This document shows positions 54,444 through 64,000 of a stretch of 64,000 nt of DNA, one piece after another. The notes under the pieces were generated by a model. The model saw only the letters and a program-made list of their open reading frames with translations, searched no databases and was not told the DNA's origin. How positions within the stretch are numbered: the stretch's first letter is position 1; every line of letters begins with the position of its first letter. The translations under genes and the position numbers were made by a program. The stretch is from assembly GCA_028751875.1 (NCBI GenBank), contig CM054144.1, positions 26,926,566 to 26,990,565 of the forward strand, written 5' to 3'. The stretch comes from Rapana venosa (taxonomy: Eukaryota > Mollusca > Gastropoda > Neogastropoda > Muricidae).

Positions 54444-55115
54444 GGAACTTATATAGCGCTATATCTTGCAAAGACAAACCAAAGCGCATGCATTCAACCC
54501 AATCTTACACAGTCATGCAATCAATGATAAATAATCAAAAGTTTAAACAAACAGATATTTACAAACATGGTGCGATGCAGACAAAATCTATGAAATAAAA
54601 TTTCGATAGTCAAATGTTTTTCAAAAGCACACATACACTCGCACAGGCTGTATACTTTAGCAGGGTGATAGAACATGGGTTAGATATGAAACAGGAGGGG
54701 GGGAAGTCTTAGGTTTGAAATAAATATGTTTTGAGGCTGGATTTAAAAGTGTCATAACTAGGTTTCTGGCGAAGAGAGAGAGGAAGGTTGTTCCAGATGG
54801 ATGGACCAGAAATAGAGAATGAGCGGAGGCCAACAGTGGATTGGTTGAATCTAGGTATACGTAGGCACAAGGTATCTGCAGTAGATTGGAGGGAACGTAA
54901 AGGAGTGTACAGGTTAAGACATTCACATAGGTAGGAGGGTGCAGTTTTGTGGAGACATTTGTAACAGAGGGTACTGATTTTATAATCTACTCTCTGTGGC
55001 ACAGGCAGCCAGTGGAGAGATCGCAAGAGAGGGGTAATGTGCTCAGATTTTTTCTTTCTGAGAACTAGTCGAGCTGTGGAGTTTTGTATACGTTGTCAGC
55101 GAGAAGTGTCTCTCT
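54413..55115 (-). mobile_element. L2/CR1-like LINE, 3' end with coding relic
   Basis: The minus-strand frame (about 55,100 to 54,709) reads IQNSTARLVLRKKKSEHITP, LLRSLHWLPVPQRVDYKI, a PSYL segment, YTPLRSLQS, FSISGPSIWNNLPLSLRQKP and FKSSLKTYLFQT, then a stop. This LHWLPV ... P.YL ... WN.LP ... FK..LK..LF pattern is the conserved C terminus of L2/CR1-type reverse transcriptases. About 290 bp of 3' UTR follow, ending gcgctttggtttgtctttgc, aagatatagcgctatataag, ttccattt and (ATT)n. The rest of the LINE is missing (5' truncation). Confidence 0.82.
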
Positions 55116-55189
55116 GGTGAAAATTCTGTTGAGAAAAAGTCACTCATATGGAATCCCACCCACATAACAAACATTTTTTTATATTTATA

Positions 55190-55405
55190 TTTATTCTTTT
55201 ATATCGAGGACAATGGAATAAGCACTCATGTGCTTTTTTACATCCAGTCCCCATGTGTATGTAGTTTTTTCAATTTTGTCATCTGTTTCCACTGGCACAC
55301 AATGGCCTACTCTTCCGAAAAGCGGAACAGGATTTAACGTGTGCGCAAGATGTTCTGCATACGTTCGAACACGGGGCCTCGGTTTATAGTCTCATCTGAA
55401 GGGGA
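55190..55405 (-). mobile_element. SINE-A, truncated copy
   Basis: Plus-strand landmarks are atatcgaggacaatggaata, ttgtcatctgtttccactgg, ggcctactcttccgaaaagc, cacggggcctcggtttatag and tctcatctgaagg. Confidence 0.82.
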
Positions 55406-55497
55406 AAGAAGTGTCACTGCAGTGATGGTGAGGGGTTTTTCCCAGGGAAAGTGGTCCGAATTTCATGTAGAGAAATCTGGGATTGAAAAGGGATGTA

Positions 55498-55612
55498 CTG
55501 CCTTAGTCGGAATGCAACTACCTGTGTGGAGGGAGGGTAAAAGATAAATGGTCATACGTGCAAAATCACACCATTGGTAAACCTTGGAGCACTAGCCAAG
55601 GAATGGAACGGA
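55498..55612 (+). repeat. Repeat family D fragment
   Basis: Landmarks are gtcggaatgcaactacctg, cgtgcaaaatcacaccattg, gtaaaccttggagcactagc and caaggaatgg. Confidence 0.68.
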
Positions 55613-55754
55613 AAGAAAATATGTATACAGTACAATTTGGTAAACACAATAGAAACATTCGAGAGTGTGTGTTTACCAAAACATAACAGTGGAACAAAAT
55701 ATGCGTAGTATGACATAGTTCTAGCTCAGTTTTGCTTTAAAAAAAAAATTGTTT

Positions 55755-56010
55755 TCATTCCTTGGTTGGAGCTCTAAGGTAAGGTTCACCAATGGTGCGA
55801 TTTTGCATATGTGACTGTTTACCCACCATTGTGTAGTTGCAGTCTGATTTGGGAGGGGGGGGTGGGGTGGGAGGGTGATGTATAAACGTGACACCAGTGT
55901 GCAAGTATTTAAAAAAAAAAAATTGAAATCCCTTCTTACTGGCACAAATGGCCTGCTCTTTTGAAAGGCAGATCAGGTGTCAGCATGTATGCACGATGTT
56001 CTCTGTGTGT
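55755..56010 (-). mobile_element. Family D piece joined to diverged SINE-A
   Basis: 55,755-55,900 has attccttggttggagctcta, ggttcaccaatggtgcgat, ttgcatatgtgactgttta and cccaccattgtgtagttgca, with a G run. 55,925-56,010 has ttactggcacaaatggcctg and gcacgatgttctctgtgtgt. Confidence 0.6.
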
Positions 56011-56099
56011 TCCCACATGGGACCCAGTCCGTACTGATGTTAAGTTCAGGTAAAAAATCCACAAAGACCCCCTCACCTCCACCCCACCCCCCTTGCACT

Positions 56100-56325
56100 G
56101 TTTAAAGTCCTTCGATGAGACTATAAACCGAGGTCTGTGTGCAAACGCATGCAGAACATCTTGGCACATGTTAAATCCTGTTCCGCTTTTCATAATAGTA
56201 GGCCATTGTGTGCTGGTGGGAACGGATGGCAAAATTTACAAAACCACATACACACGGGGACTGGATGTAAAAAAGCACATAAGTGCTTATTCCATTATCC
56301 TTGATATAAAAGAATTAAAAAAAAA
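56100..56325 (+). mobile_element. SINE-A, truncated copy
   Basis: Landmarks are agtccttcgatgagactata, aaccgaggtctgtgtgcaa, catgcagaacatcttggcac, ttccgcttttcataatagt, gtggg then aacggatggcaaaatttaca, and ccattatccttgatataaaa. Confidence 0.82.
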
Positions 56326-56754
56326 ATAATGCAAAGGTTATTATCATGCAAAGGTTATGAACGATCATAACCTTTGCATTAATTAAAGGGCCAAACTGAG
56401 TTAGAACTGTCATACTGCTCATAATCTTTGTGTTAAACGATGCTAAACTGAGTTAGATCTAGATCTATGTCATACAGTTACTGTTGGCAAGCATTTTGAT
56501 ACATTGTTATTTTTATATGGAAAGCGCTGCTAAGAATAATAGGCTGACTTTTGTGTCACTGCTCTTTTCAGGAGTTGCTGAAAACTTTAATGCACATTCA
56601 ATGATTGGTTTATTTACAAGCATAGTCGTCTATGTGATTTTAGACTCTTGCATGCACATCTATAATGTCTTTGTGAAATGGTGTGTGTGTGTGGAGTGAG
56701 GGTTTTTTTCCCCCTAGCTCTGCAAATTAATAGCATCTGACCCATATGGATATT

Positions 56755-57010
56755 TTTCAGCGTGCCATAATCATTTCATCCATTCACTCATGTTATTGGG
56801 GTGTTTTTTTAACCATTCACTGGTCATTCACCCACAAACTATTCATTCATTCACTCATAATCACTTATTGTTTGTTCAAGTCATTCACCCACACACTGTT
56901 CATTCATTCATTTATTCATTCATTCACATATTGTTTGTTCCAAGTCATTCAGTCACATACTGCTCATTCATTCATTCCGATCCGATTGGGTAGTTCATTC
57001 AGTTATTCTT
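56755..57010. repeat. (CATT)n-derived degenerate array
   Basis: Many cattcattca-type runs. About 64-bp blocks repeat (caagtcattca, c-cacacactg/tcacatactg, ttcattcattcat). Ser/His/Phe-rich open frames here are repeat translations. Confidence 0.85.
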
Positions 57011-57464
57011 TTTCCCATCACACTAGGCAATCAGTATGTGGTATTCCTTTTAGTCTGTGTGACAGAAACCAGACTAATCCTATGAAACAGCAGCCGCTTC
57101 CTAAAGATCCCGTTTATGCCTGTGTTTATAAACATTTAATCATCTTCTTATCTCAGTGTAAAAATAAAAAAACAAAACAAAAGCAACTCCTTCCCCTCCC
57201 CCCACCCCCCTACCCAATTGGGTCGTAAGCTGAGAGAGAAAGACAGAGAGGGTTAAAAGGGAAGGGACCTTGCATCATTTAGTAGAAGTTTGTTTGGATC
57301 ATTTTCATTAGCGTCAGGGAGGACCATTGGGTTCATTAGAACTCAACGGCACATACATGTAGGCACAGAGGAGCAGTTGTTCGCGGGGAAATAAGTCTGT
57401 GCAGTACAAGTGCAGCCCAGTAAAATACATTTGTGCGTGCGCACAATCGTGTGACCGGGCGCGC

Positions 57465-57632
57465 GCTCGCACACACACACACATGCTTATTCAATGTACC
57501 ATCTGTAAATAAAAATTTGACGACATTTACTTGGCTTGACATGCGCGCGCGCACACACACACACACATATGGGCGTACGCACACACGCGCGCGCGCGCGC
57601 GCACACACACACACACACACTGCACACACACA
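57465..57632. repeat. (CG)n/(CA)n alternating purine-pyrimidine tracts
   Basis: Three blocks: gggcgcgcgctcgcacaca, gcgcgcgcgcacacacaca and cacgcgcgcgcgcgcgcgca, each flowing into CA repeats. They lie 330 to 500 bp upstream of the FCHSD2 start codon. Confidence 0.92.
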
Positions 57633-57925
57633 CTGCAAACGATTGCGTTAACGAACATGTGGTCTCGCTTCCTCAACAACTTTTTTTTTTTATGAGGCGA
57701 GGCCGGGTGGTGGGGGTGGGCTCCTAAAGATCAGGGAAAGCAACAAAGAGGATGATGCTAATGACTCGGCAGAGCGCGTGCAGCATTTCGCTAAAGCCCG
57801 GAGTTACTTCCCGTGAAGAGAGAGGGGTGGGGGGATCCCCATTAGAGGCGGGAGTTAAACAGAACGGCGAGGTTGCCCAAGGAATGGTCGATCGCTCCGC
57901 AGTGTTAGAGTGCAGAGAGTGTGTG

Positions 57926-57961
57926 ATGTGCTTGTTTCGCTGCGAAATGACGGATAAATAA
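57926..57961 (+). promoter_or_regulatory. FCHSD2: Upstream open reading frame of FCHSD2
   Basis: An ATG at 57,926 opens an 11-codon frame, MCLFRCEMTDK, and stops at TAA 57,959-57,961, two bases before the FCHSD2 ATG. A second in-frame ATG lies at 57,947. If the transcript start is upstream, ribosomes would meet this frame first. Whether it lies in the mRNA is not known. Confidence 0.45.
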
Positions 57962-57963
57962 AG

Positions 57964-57984
57964 ATGAATCCACCTCCCCGAAAG
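57964..57984 (+). CDS. FCHSD2: FCHSD2 coding exon 1
   Basis: Seven codons in phase 0, MNPPPRK, followed by gtaagt. Confidence 0.85.
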
Positions 57985-58174
57985 GTAAGTATCGACGTCA
58001 GAAAAATCGGATGTATACGTTGCTTCCAAACTGGTGGAAAACATCGTCTGATGGTGAATAAAATGCTGTTTTCAAGGTGAAGCCTGCAGTGGCTTTGAAA
58101 AACATCCACGCGGAGCAGACGACAAAACTTCAGGCCAAACATCAACATGAGTGTGATATTCTTGAGGATATCAG
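57964..58174 (+). CDS. FCHSD2: FCHSD2 / nervous wreck homologue, first two exons
   Basis: FCHSD2 is an F-BAR and double SH3 adaptor that works in clathrin-mediated endocytosis and actin control; its fly homologue nwk limits synaptic growth. Exon 1 is 57,964-57,984 (MNPPPRK, donor gtaagt). Exon 2 is 58,077-58,174 (acceptor ttttcaag, donor gtgaga) and encodes VKPAVALKNIHAEQTTKLQA then KHQHECDILEDIR. The MxPPPRKVK start, the EQxTKLQAKHQ block and ECDxLEDxR are characteristic of the N terminus of the F-BAR domain in this family. The ATG has A at -3. No downstream exon is visible to 64,000, so intron 2 exceeds 5.8 kb and the gene is cut by the window edge. Confidence 0.88.
58077..58174 (+). CDS. 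FCHSD2: FCHSD2 coding exon 2
   Basis: 98 bp, starting with a Val codon and ending with AG of a split Arg codon before gtgaga. It is the first helix region of the F-BAR domain. Confidence 0.88.
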
Positions 58175-58524
58175 GTGAGACGTTGTTAATGAGTTGCAAC
58201 ATGGATGTTTTTAATTATAGAGAGAGAAAAAAAAGTTAATGGCCTTTCTGGAAGCAATATCTATGGAAGCAAACCCCCCCACCATTTGAGATGTTAATTA
58301 TTTTTGTTTTTTTCCCCCCACTGGAAGAGGGTTTGCAGTGCAGTGGTGCAGTGATGACTTGGGCCCAGGCAGGGCGAGGAAAAAAATCGAAACTGGGAAA
58401 AGAAGGGACCAAAACGTTGGAGTGTGCTGTTCCCAATGCTCAGGGCTGTTTTGCTGTGCCAACACACGTTCGATTATTTTGACTGACTCTGTCTGTATGT
58501 CTGTTTGTTTGTCTGGCTGGCTGG

Positions 58525-58534
58525 CTGGCTCTCT

Positions 58535-58594
<60 letters not shown>

Positions 58595-58685
58595 CCTCCC
58601 TCTCTGTCTCTCTCTCTCACACACACACACAAACACACACATTCACCATCAATATCATCTCTTGTCTCCCGTCTCTCTCTGTCTA

Positions 58686-58737
<52 letters not shown>

Positions 58738-58905
58738 TCACCATCAATATCGTCTCTTGTCTCCCGTCTCTCATTATTAACACTACAGATCATCATCAAT
58801 AACAAGATGTTAATCATGATTATGATTGTCAAATCCTCTCTCCTCCTCCCTCTCTCTCTCTCTCCTCTCTCTCCTCTCTCTCTCTCTCCTCTCTTTCTCC
58901 CCTTA
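58525..58905. repeat. (CT)n and (AC)n compound array
   Basis: CT runs, then two AC runs. Each AC run is followed by the same segment, attcaccatcaatatc then tcttgtctcccgtctctc (about 58,640 and 58,736), showing a local duplication of about 95 bp. CT-rich sequence continues to 58,905. Confidence 0.92.
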
Positions 58906-60685
58906 ATCAATCTCTCTGCCTTTTCTTCAGCCTATGTCTCTCAGTCCCCTCTTCCTTAGTCCCCCCCCCCCCTTACCCTCCCCCACACTCTCTTCCTCCC
59001 TGCCTCATGTGCTAGCAGCCTATAGCCTAGCTAGCCATTGCTTCTATATCGAGACAAACGATCCATTGGCTGATTGCCCGGAGGATCAAAATAAGTTGCT
59101 GTTGATGATGAAAGCCTGCAGGGTGGGGAGGGGAAGGTGAGGGGGTTCTGACTTGCCCCACTACCTGTTCTGCAGGAACTATAATTCCCCGGAGTTCTCG
59201 AATGTTCTGGTTCCTTCCATGAAGTCGTAGGGTAGGACCGTCAAAATGGCAGTGTAGGCTACACTCTCGCCCAGTCTGCAGTGAAGAACAATTTGATTGC
59301 CCTCACTCCAGCCAGCCCTTACCAAGGCACGATGGGATGCTGATTAATTATGAACACGGTATAGATCGAGGCTTTACGTGCATCGTTTCACGGCCAGGGA
59401 AATCGGCAAGATCAGCAACTACAGGGAATACCTCTTACTTCTGTTTTCTAGCCATGCCTGAGCACGAACCACAGGAGCAGAGGTGGTGGGTAGGCTAGGG
59501 GGAACTTTCCACTTTAAAAGTAACCGTCATCACCTTTAATCACATGGGAAATAACTGCCGCAACCTGGAAATATTCAGCAACAAGAAGACGACAAGAACA
59601 ATAACTTCATCATCGTCACCATCATAATCAACACAAACAATAACGAAACAACAAACTTTAAAGGATTAAAACGGGAAAGTAAAAATATTTACACAGCAAG
59701 TCATTATTGTACTTTCTCTTATGCTGGAGAAAAACAGCCCCACCACCATGTAGTTTAATGTCTCGCCAGAATGAGACAGTAGGATGGGCGTTGAAATGGA
59801 TCAGGTTTTCACTGACTCGCTGTCCGTCTGTTTGTCAGACTGTCATTATGCCAGTCAGTCAGTCAGTTTGTCAGTCTGTTTGCCTATATTGGAATGGGTA
59901 CGTGCCCTTTCGACTGTATGTTTCTGAATGAAAACTTTTGGTCTGAGTGCTCTCGCAGTTTATCGAACGAGACACGACGTAGCCTGTCTGACATACGTAG
60001 TTCTACTATTTGTAGAGCCGAGTTTTTGGGAAGACAAAACACGACAAGAAATGCAAGGCTGTAGGAAAAGACATGAGGGGAAAAAAACAACAACCCGAAG
60101 AGTGGGGCCCGATCGGTTGTAGATGACAACATAGCTTTGTTTATTTGTTTTTCCAAGGTGTAAGTGCGTATGTATGAAAGTGGAACGGTCTATAAGGCAT
60201 ACACCGATACTCTACACTATGTCTAATGTGTAATAAAAATCGGGAAGGGGTGAGAGTGAGTGAGTAGGGTGGGGTGGGGTAGGGTAGGGAGGTTAAAAGT
60301 TACAAGAAATCCGCTTAGTATATGCTCGATCAACAGTAATGCTGTACTAAGGTCACTCACTAGCTTGGCCAAGTGTCAGATTACGGACGGTAGGCTTTAA
60401 AAAAAAAAAAGTAAAGAAAAAGAAAACGTGTTGTGACGAAAAACTAAAATCGACGTTAACTAATACTTATTATATAGACGGTAGATGACAATACTGTGCT
60501 GGTGTTGTGGTGTTGTGTCTCAGTCTTACTGTATGTAGTTTGTATAGAAAAAAACAAACCCAATTAATTGGTGAGAAAGAAGAAGCAGAAAAAGAACAAC
60601 CCCCCCCCCCCCCCCCTTTTTTCCCCTCTTTCTGTCTCCATATCACTTTCTTTGCTGGCCTCTTTGTTGTTCTCTGACTGCCTAC
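58906..60685. other. FCHSD2 intron 2, no further exon seen
   Basis: Mixed sequence with short C, G and CT runs. No segment encodes the expected next part of the F-BAR domain. Confidence 0.5.
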
Positions 60686-61096
<411 letters not shown>

Positions 61097-61214
61097 TAGC
61101 TCCAAACTCTGAAATATATGAAAGGTGTTGCTTAGCAAATGAATAATAACAAGAAAACCGTTAAAGTATATCTGTGATCAACAAATCTACAGTCAGAAAC
61201 TATGAATGGGGTGG

Positions 61215-61216
<2 letters not shown>

Positions 61217-61308
<92 letters not shown>
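61217..61308. repeat. 92-base poly(G) tract with one A
   Basis: 53 G, one A at 61,270, then 38 G. A C run then an A run follow within 20 bases. The true length in the genome is uncertain. Confidence 0.85.
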
Positions 61309-61310
<2 letters not shown>

Positions 61311-61464
61311 ATCAGCAACAATGACCCCCCCAAAAAAAAAACCCAAAAAGGTGGAGGGTTAAAACCCATAACTCTCTTATCTATAGGCTTGCCTAAATGT
61401 ATAACTAAGTAGCGAATGATGTTAGGATTACTGTTGCGAAGAGTAAACCGAGTCTAAATGCATG

Positions 61465-61642
61465 AGGCTGAAGAGAGAGAGGAGGAGAGGGAGAGAGAGG
61501 TCGTGTGTGTATGTAGTGAGAGAGCGAGAGAGAGAGAGAGAGGAGAGGAGAGGGGGAGGAGGGCGTGTGTGTATGCAGTGTAGAGCATGAGAGAGAGAGG
61601 AAGAGAGTCGGATGAGAGAGAGAAGAGAGAGAGAGAGAGCGC
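61465..61642. repeat. (AG)n-rich degenerate array
   Basis: Repeated gagaga runs. Two related blocks carry cgtgtgtgtatg (about 61,502 and 61,564). Confidence 0.88.
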
Positions 61643-62542
61643 TCTCTCCGTTGTCGTATTTTCCTGCCTTATGGCGCTTTCGGGGCCGGAATGCTCCCTT
61701 CGTTGCTGTGCCGTACGTACGTATAATTGACATACACGTGGGAGGATCGATGCTAGCGTTGGCAGCCCTGCAGACTCGTGTGTGTGTGCACAGTTACATC
61801 ATTATGATGGACTGACAGCGCTGCCCACTGTCACTTGACGATCATGGTCACAACAGACCCAGGGTGGGGTAGGAGGAGGGTTTTGCAACTGAATCACTGA
61901 GTATCATCATAATTCTGTTGACGGGATAGAGAACTTGCCGCTGGGGTCATGAATTGCTTTGTTGATCTTACTAAAGTGACAACGCAAATGAAAGCTGGTG
62001 TGTTCGTTGTTCACTATAAGTGATATTTGACAGGGGGAAAAAAAAGACCTATAGCAAAAACAAGAGAAGACAGAGGGAAAGAGAGTCATGTAACAGATTG
62101 GTATTCAATCATCAATGTAACGCCTAAAAATGCAAATAGGAAAAGCAATATCAAAGAAACGCGAAAGCTGGTGTATGTGTTGTGTGTGGTGAATCCAACT
62201 TCTTCTCACACAGGGTAAATGATATTAGACGACTGAAAGGGAAAAAAATCACAGACGAAGGGAAATAGCAGTAGAAAATTAAATCGTGAAAGACTTAGAA
62301 AGGAAAAGAAAGTCAGACAAAAGGAATCCAAGGAATTAAAGAAATGCGAAACTGTCCGTACTGTGAACGTGTCACCGTTTTATAGTCTCAGGTGTATTAG
62401 AAACTTATCTAACATCCTTGTATTAGAAACTTATCTAACATCCTTTCATTTTTATTGCGTTCAGAGGTGTTTTACGTTAAAAAAAAAAAAAAAAGAAAAC
62501 GGTTAAAACTTCTAGCCAATCAAGCTATTAAAAGAAAGATGG

Positions 62543-62700
62543 GAGGATAGTTAAGACGTTCACATTCCTGACAAGTAAACGGTGAGGTTCTGGTTTCGAT
62601 TCCCAGCCTCGCCCTTTCTTTCCAGTTTGACGGAAAAATCAAACTGAATGTCGTCTTTCGAAGGAGACTCTAAACCAGTCCGACCAGTGTGCTTACAGAC
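62543..62700 (+). mobile_element. SINE-A head 2 with partial body
   Basis: Landmarks are gggaggatagttaagacgtt (A box), ggtttcgattcccagcctcg (B box) and ccagtttgacggaaaaatca, then aactgaatgtcgtctttcga. This is a plus-strand copy of the head 2 type seen at 13,856-14,290 and 21,172-21,597. The body decays after cactctaaacc-like sequence. Confidence 0.72.
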
Positions 62701-62784
62701 TTCTGCACGTCAAAAGAGCCTACATAAGTTGACAATTGGAAAGAGTGGGGAGGTACCTAGCAAAATTGGCAGGCTCAATTCCCA

Positions 62785-62898
62785 ACTGTATCCCCGAAAT
62801 CGGAATGTAGCTACCTTAATGGTGGAGGGAAAAAGAAAAAAAAAGTCGCATAGCGCAAAGATCTCACCATTGGTAATCCGGAGTGCTGAGGAACCAAC
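62785..62898 (+). repeat. Repeat family D fragment
   Basis: Landmarks are tgtatccccgaaatcggaat, gtagctaccttaatggtgg, aaagtcgcata and tctcaccattggtaatccgg. Confidence 0.68.
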
Positions 62899-62954
62899 AG
62901 AAAACACTACAGACATCGTGTGACCTGCAGCGGCGCCAGGAGAAGATAATTTAG

Positions 62955-63215
62955 AAATACCCCCCCCCCCTCCCCCCGACTGGAGTGTATAAGCTGTCTT
63001 TGCTCTCTGGTGTTCAAGCATTTTTCCTGTTTAATTGAAATTTGTCATGATCATCTTTCATGATAAAAACAATATTGTGGTGTGGAGTGGGATTGTATAG
63101 TGTGGAAGTGTAGTGTGATGTGTAGTATGGTATAGTGCGATGTGGGGTATAATTATATAGTGTGACATGGTGTTATAGTGTGATGTAGTATGAAGCGTGG
63201 TGTGGTGTATAAGCC
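62955..63215. repeat. C run and degenerate (TGTGG/TATAG)n array
   Basis: A C-rich run lies at 62,961-62,978. A loose array of gtgtggtgt and gtatagtgtg units lies at about 63,073-63,212. Confidence 0.75.
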
Positions 63216-63429
63216 TTTTTGTGATTCTAAATAGCTTTATCATTGCGTGAGGTTTTTAACATGCTTTGTCATTGTGATCTGAAAAGTCAAAGAGCTCCCC
63301 CAAAACCCCCCACGTAGATAGATGCATGCATTTATCTGCTTTTCATCCTGGCTCAGTGGGTTGTCTCTGTGCATGCTTAGCAACGCTTTATTGGTTAAAA
63401 AGCAATCTTTATATCTATTATATATAATT

Positions 63430-63625
63430 TTCCCCTGTGGAGATGCAGGGAGGGGGTAGGGGGATGTCGGTATAAAATAGCATCCCCACCTTCTCAAAAT
63501 TGTGTGTTAGAAATTCCCTCTTTGTTTCCTTTCCATCCTGTCATCTTCTTTAAATCTACTTCTCCCCTGTGGAGATGCTAGGGGCCTGTCTACTAAACAG
63601 CATCCCCACCTTCTGTAAATTGTGT
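63430..63625. repeat. Two copies of a short segment
   Basis: Copies of cccctgtggagatgc, gcatccccaccttct and aaattgtgt occur at about 63,432-63,508 and 63,564-63,624. Confidence 0.7.
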
Positions 63626-63859
63626 ACGATATGTACGCTCACACGTTTTTAGGCTCCTGTTTTAAAACGGTTAAAAGCGAATTATAGTCAAAGCACAAGA
63701 CGCGATTGAATAGATACATGATATGTAACCTAGATCTAGTTGTCAGAACTATCTTCTTGTTCTGTCAAATTCATCTTTTCAACTTACCACCAACTAGGCC
63801 TATAGCATCGAAGGAATTCGCCATTTATTTCTCTTCAGCATTGTCTTGCAGTCTTCGTT

Positions 63860-63956
63860 TCTTTTTCTTCTTCTCTTCTCTCTCTTCTTCTCTCTCTCTC
63901 TCTCTCCTTCTTCCTTCTCGTCTCTCTCTCTTCTCCTCCTCTCTCTCTCTCTCCTC

Positions 63957-63988
<32 letters not shown>

Positions 63989-63990
63989 CG
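63860..63990. repeat. (CT)n-rich array at the window end
   Basis: CT runs with TTCT and CCT interruptions, then TG repeats to the edge. Confidence 0.92.
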
Positions 63991-64000
63991 GTGTGTGTGT

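Noticed and set aside
56746..57228. 160-codon Ser/His/Phe-rich open frame
   Set aside because: Derived from CATT repeats, with no similarity.

Overview
The window reads as animal nuclear DNA, most likely from a marine gastropod mollusc. It is AT-rich and intron-rich, crowded with CT, TG and ATT microsatellites, and seeded with many diverged tRNA-headed SINEs and broken LINEs. The mollusc assignment is an inference from repeat style and protein similarity, not proven. Almost all long open frames are translations of simple repeats or SINEs.

Two protein genes are recognisable, both on the plus strand. (1) RFC3, the 38-kDa AAA+ subunit of the replication factor C clamp loader, is complete in eight exons from 41,801 to 50,783. 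All splice sites are canonical, and the length implied after repairing indels is about 355 residues. Exon 5 and exon 8 carry small deletions that break the frame, more likely sequence errors than gene death. (2) FCHSD2 (nervous wreck/nwk family F-BAR protein) contributes its first two coding exons at 57,964-58,174; the rest lies beyond the right edge. Two weaker candidates for short spliced transcripts lie at about 18.2-20.9 kb (38-codon frame, NRF1-like promoter site) and 27.7-30.9 kb.

Layout: 0-2 kb, a 1.3-kb minisatellite of 17-bp units. 3.8-16.4 kb, a dense SINE/LINE region with a tRNA-5S rRNA hybrid SINE (four copies, three with target duplications), a LINE with a twin-priming style 5' inversion, and nested insertions. 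16.5-23.7 kb, mostly unique DNA. 23.8-25.9 kb, a 2.1-kb minisatellite of about 30-bp units. 26-41 kb, SINE, LINE and duplication debris. 41.8-50.8 kb, RFC3. 51-57.9 kb, a PIF/Harbinger-like scrap, an L2/CR1-like LINE 3' end and SINEs. 57.9-64 kb, the FCHSD2 5' end and a microsatellite-rich intron.

The most interesting signals are these: a minisatellite in RFC3 intron 4 whose unit copies the exon-5 splice acceptor and first codons; the tRNA-5S hybrid SINE; a SINE family that shares its hairpin-like 3' tail with a LINE in the same window; and the same SINE body carrying different tRNA heads. Family labels A to G are local names used only here.
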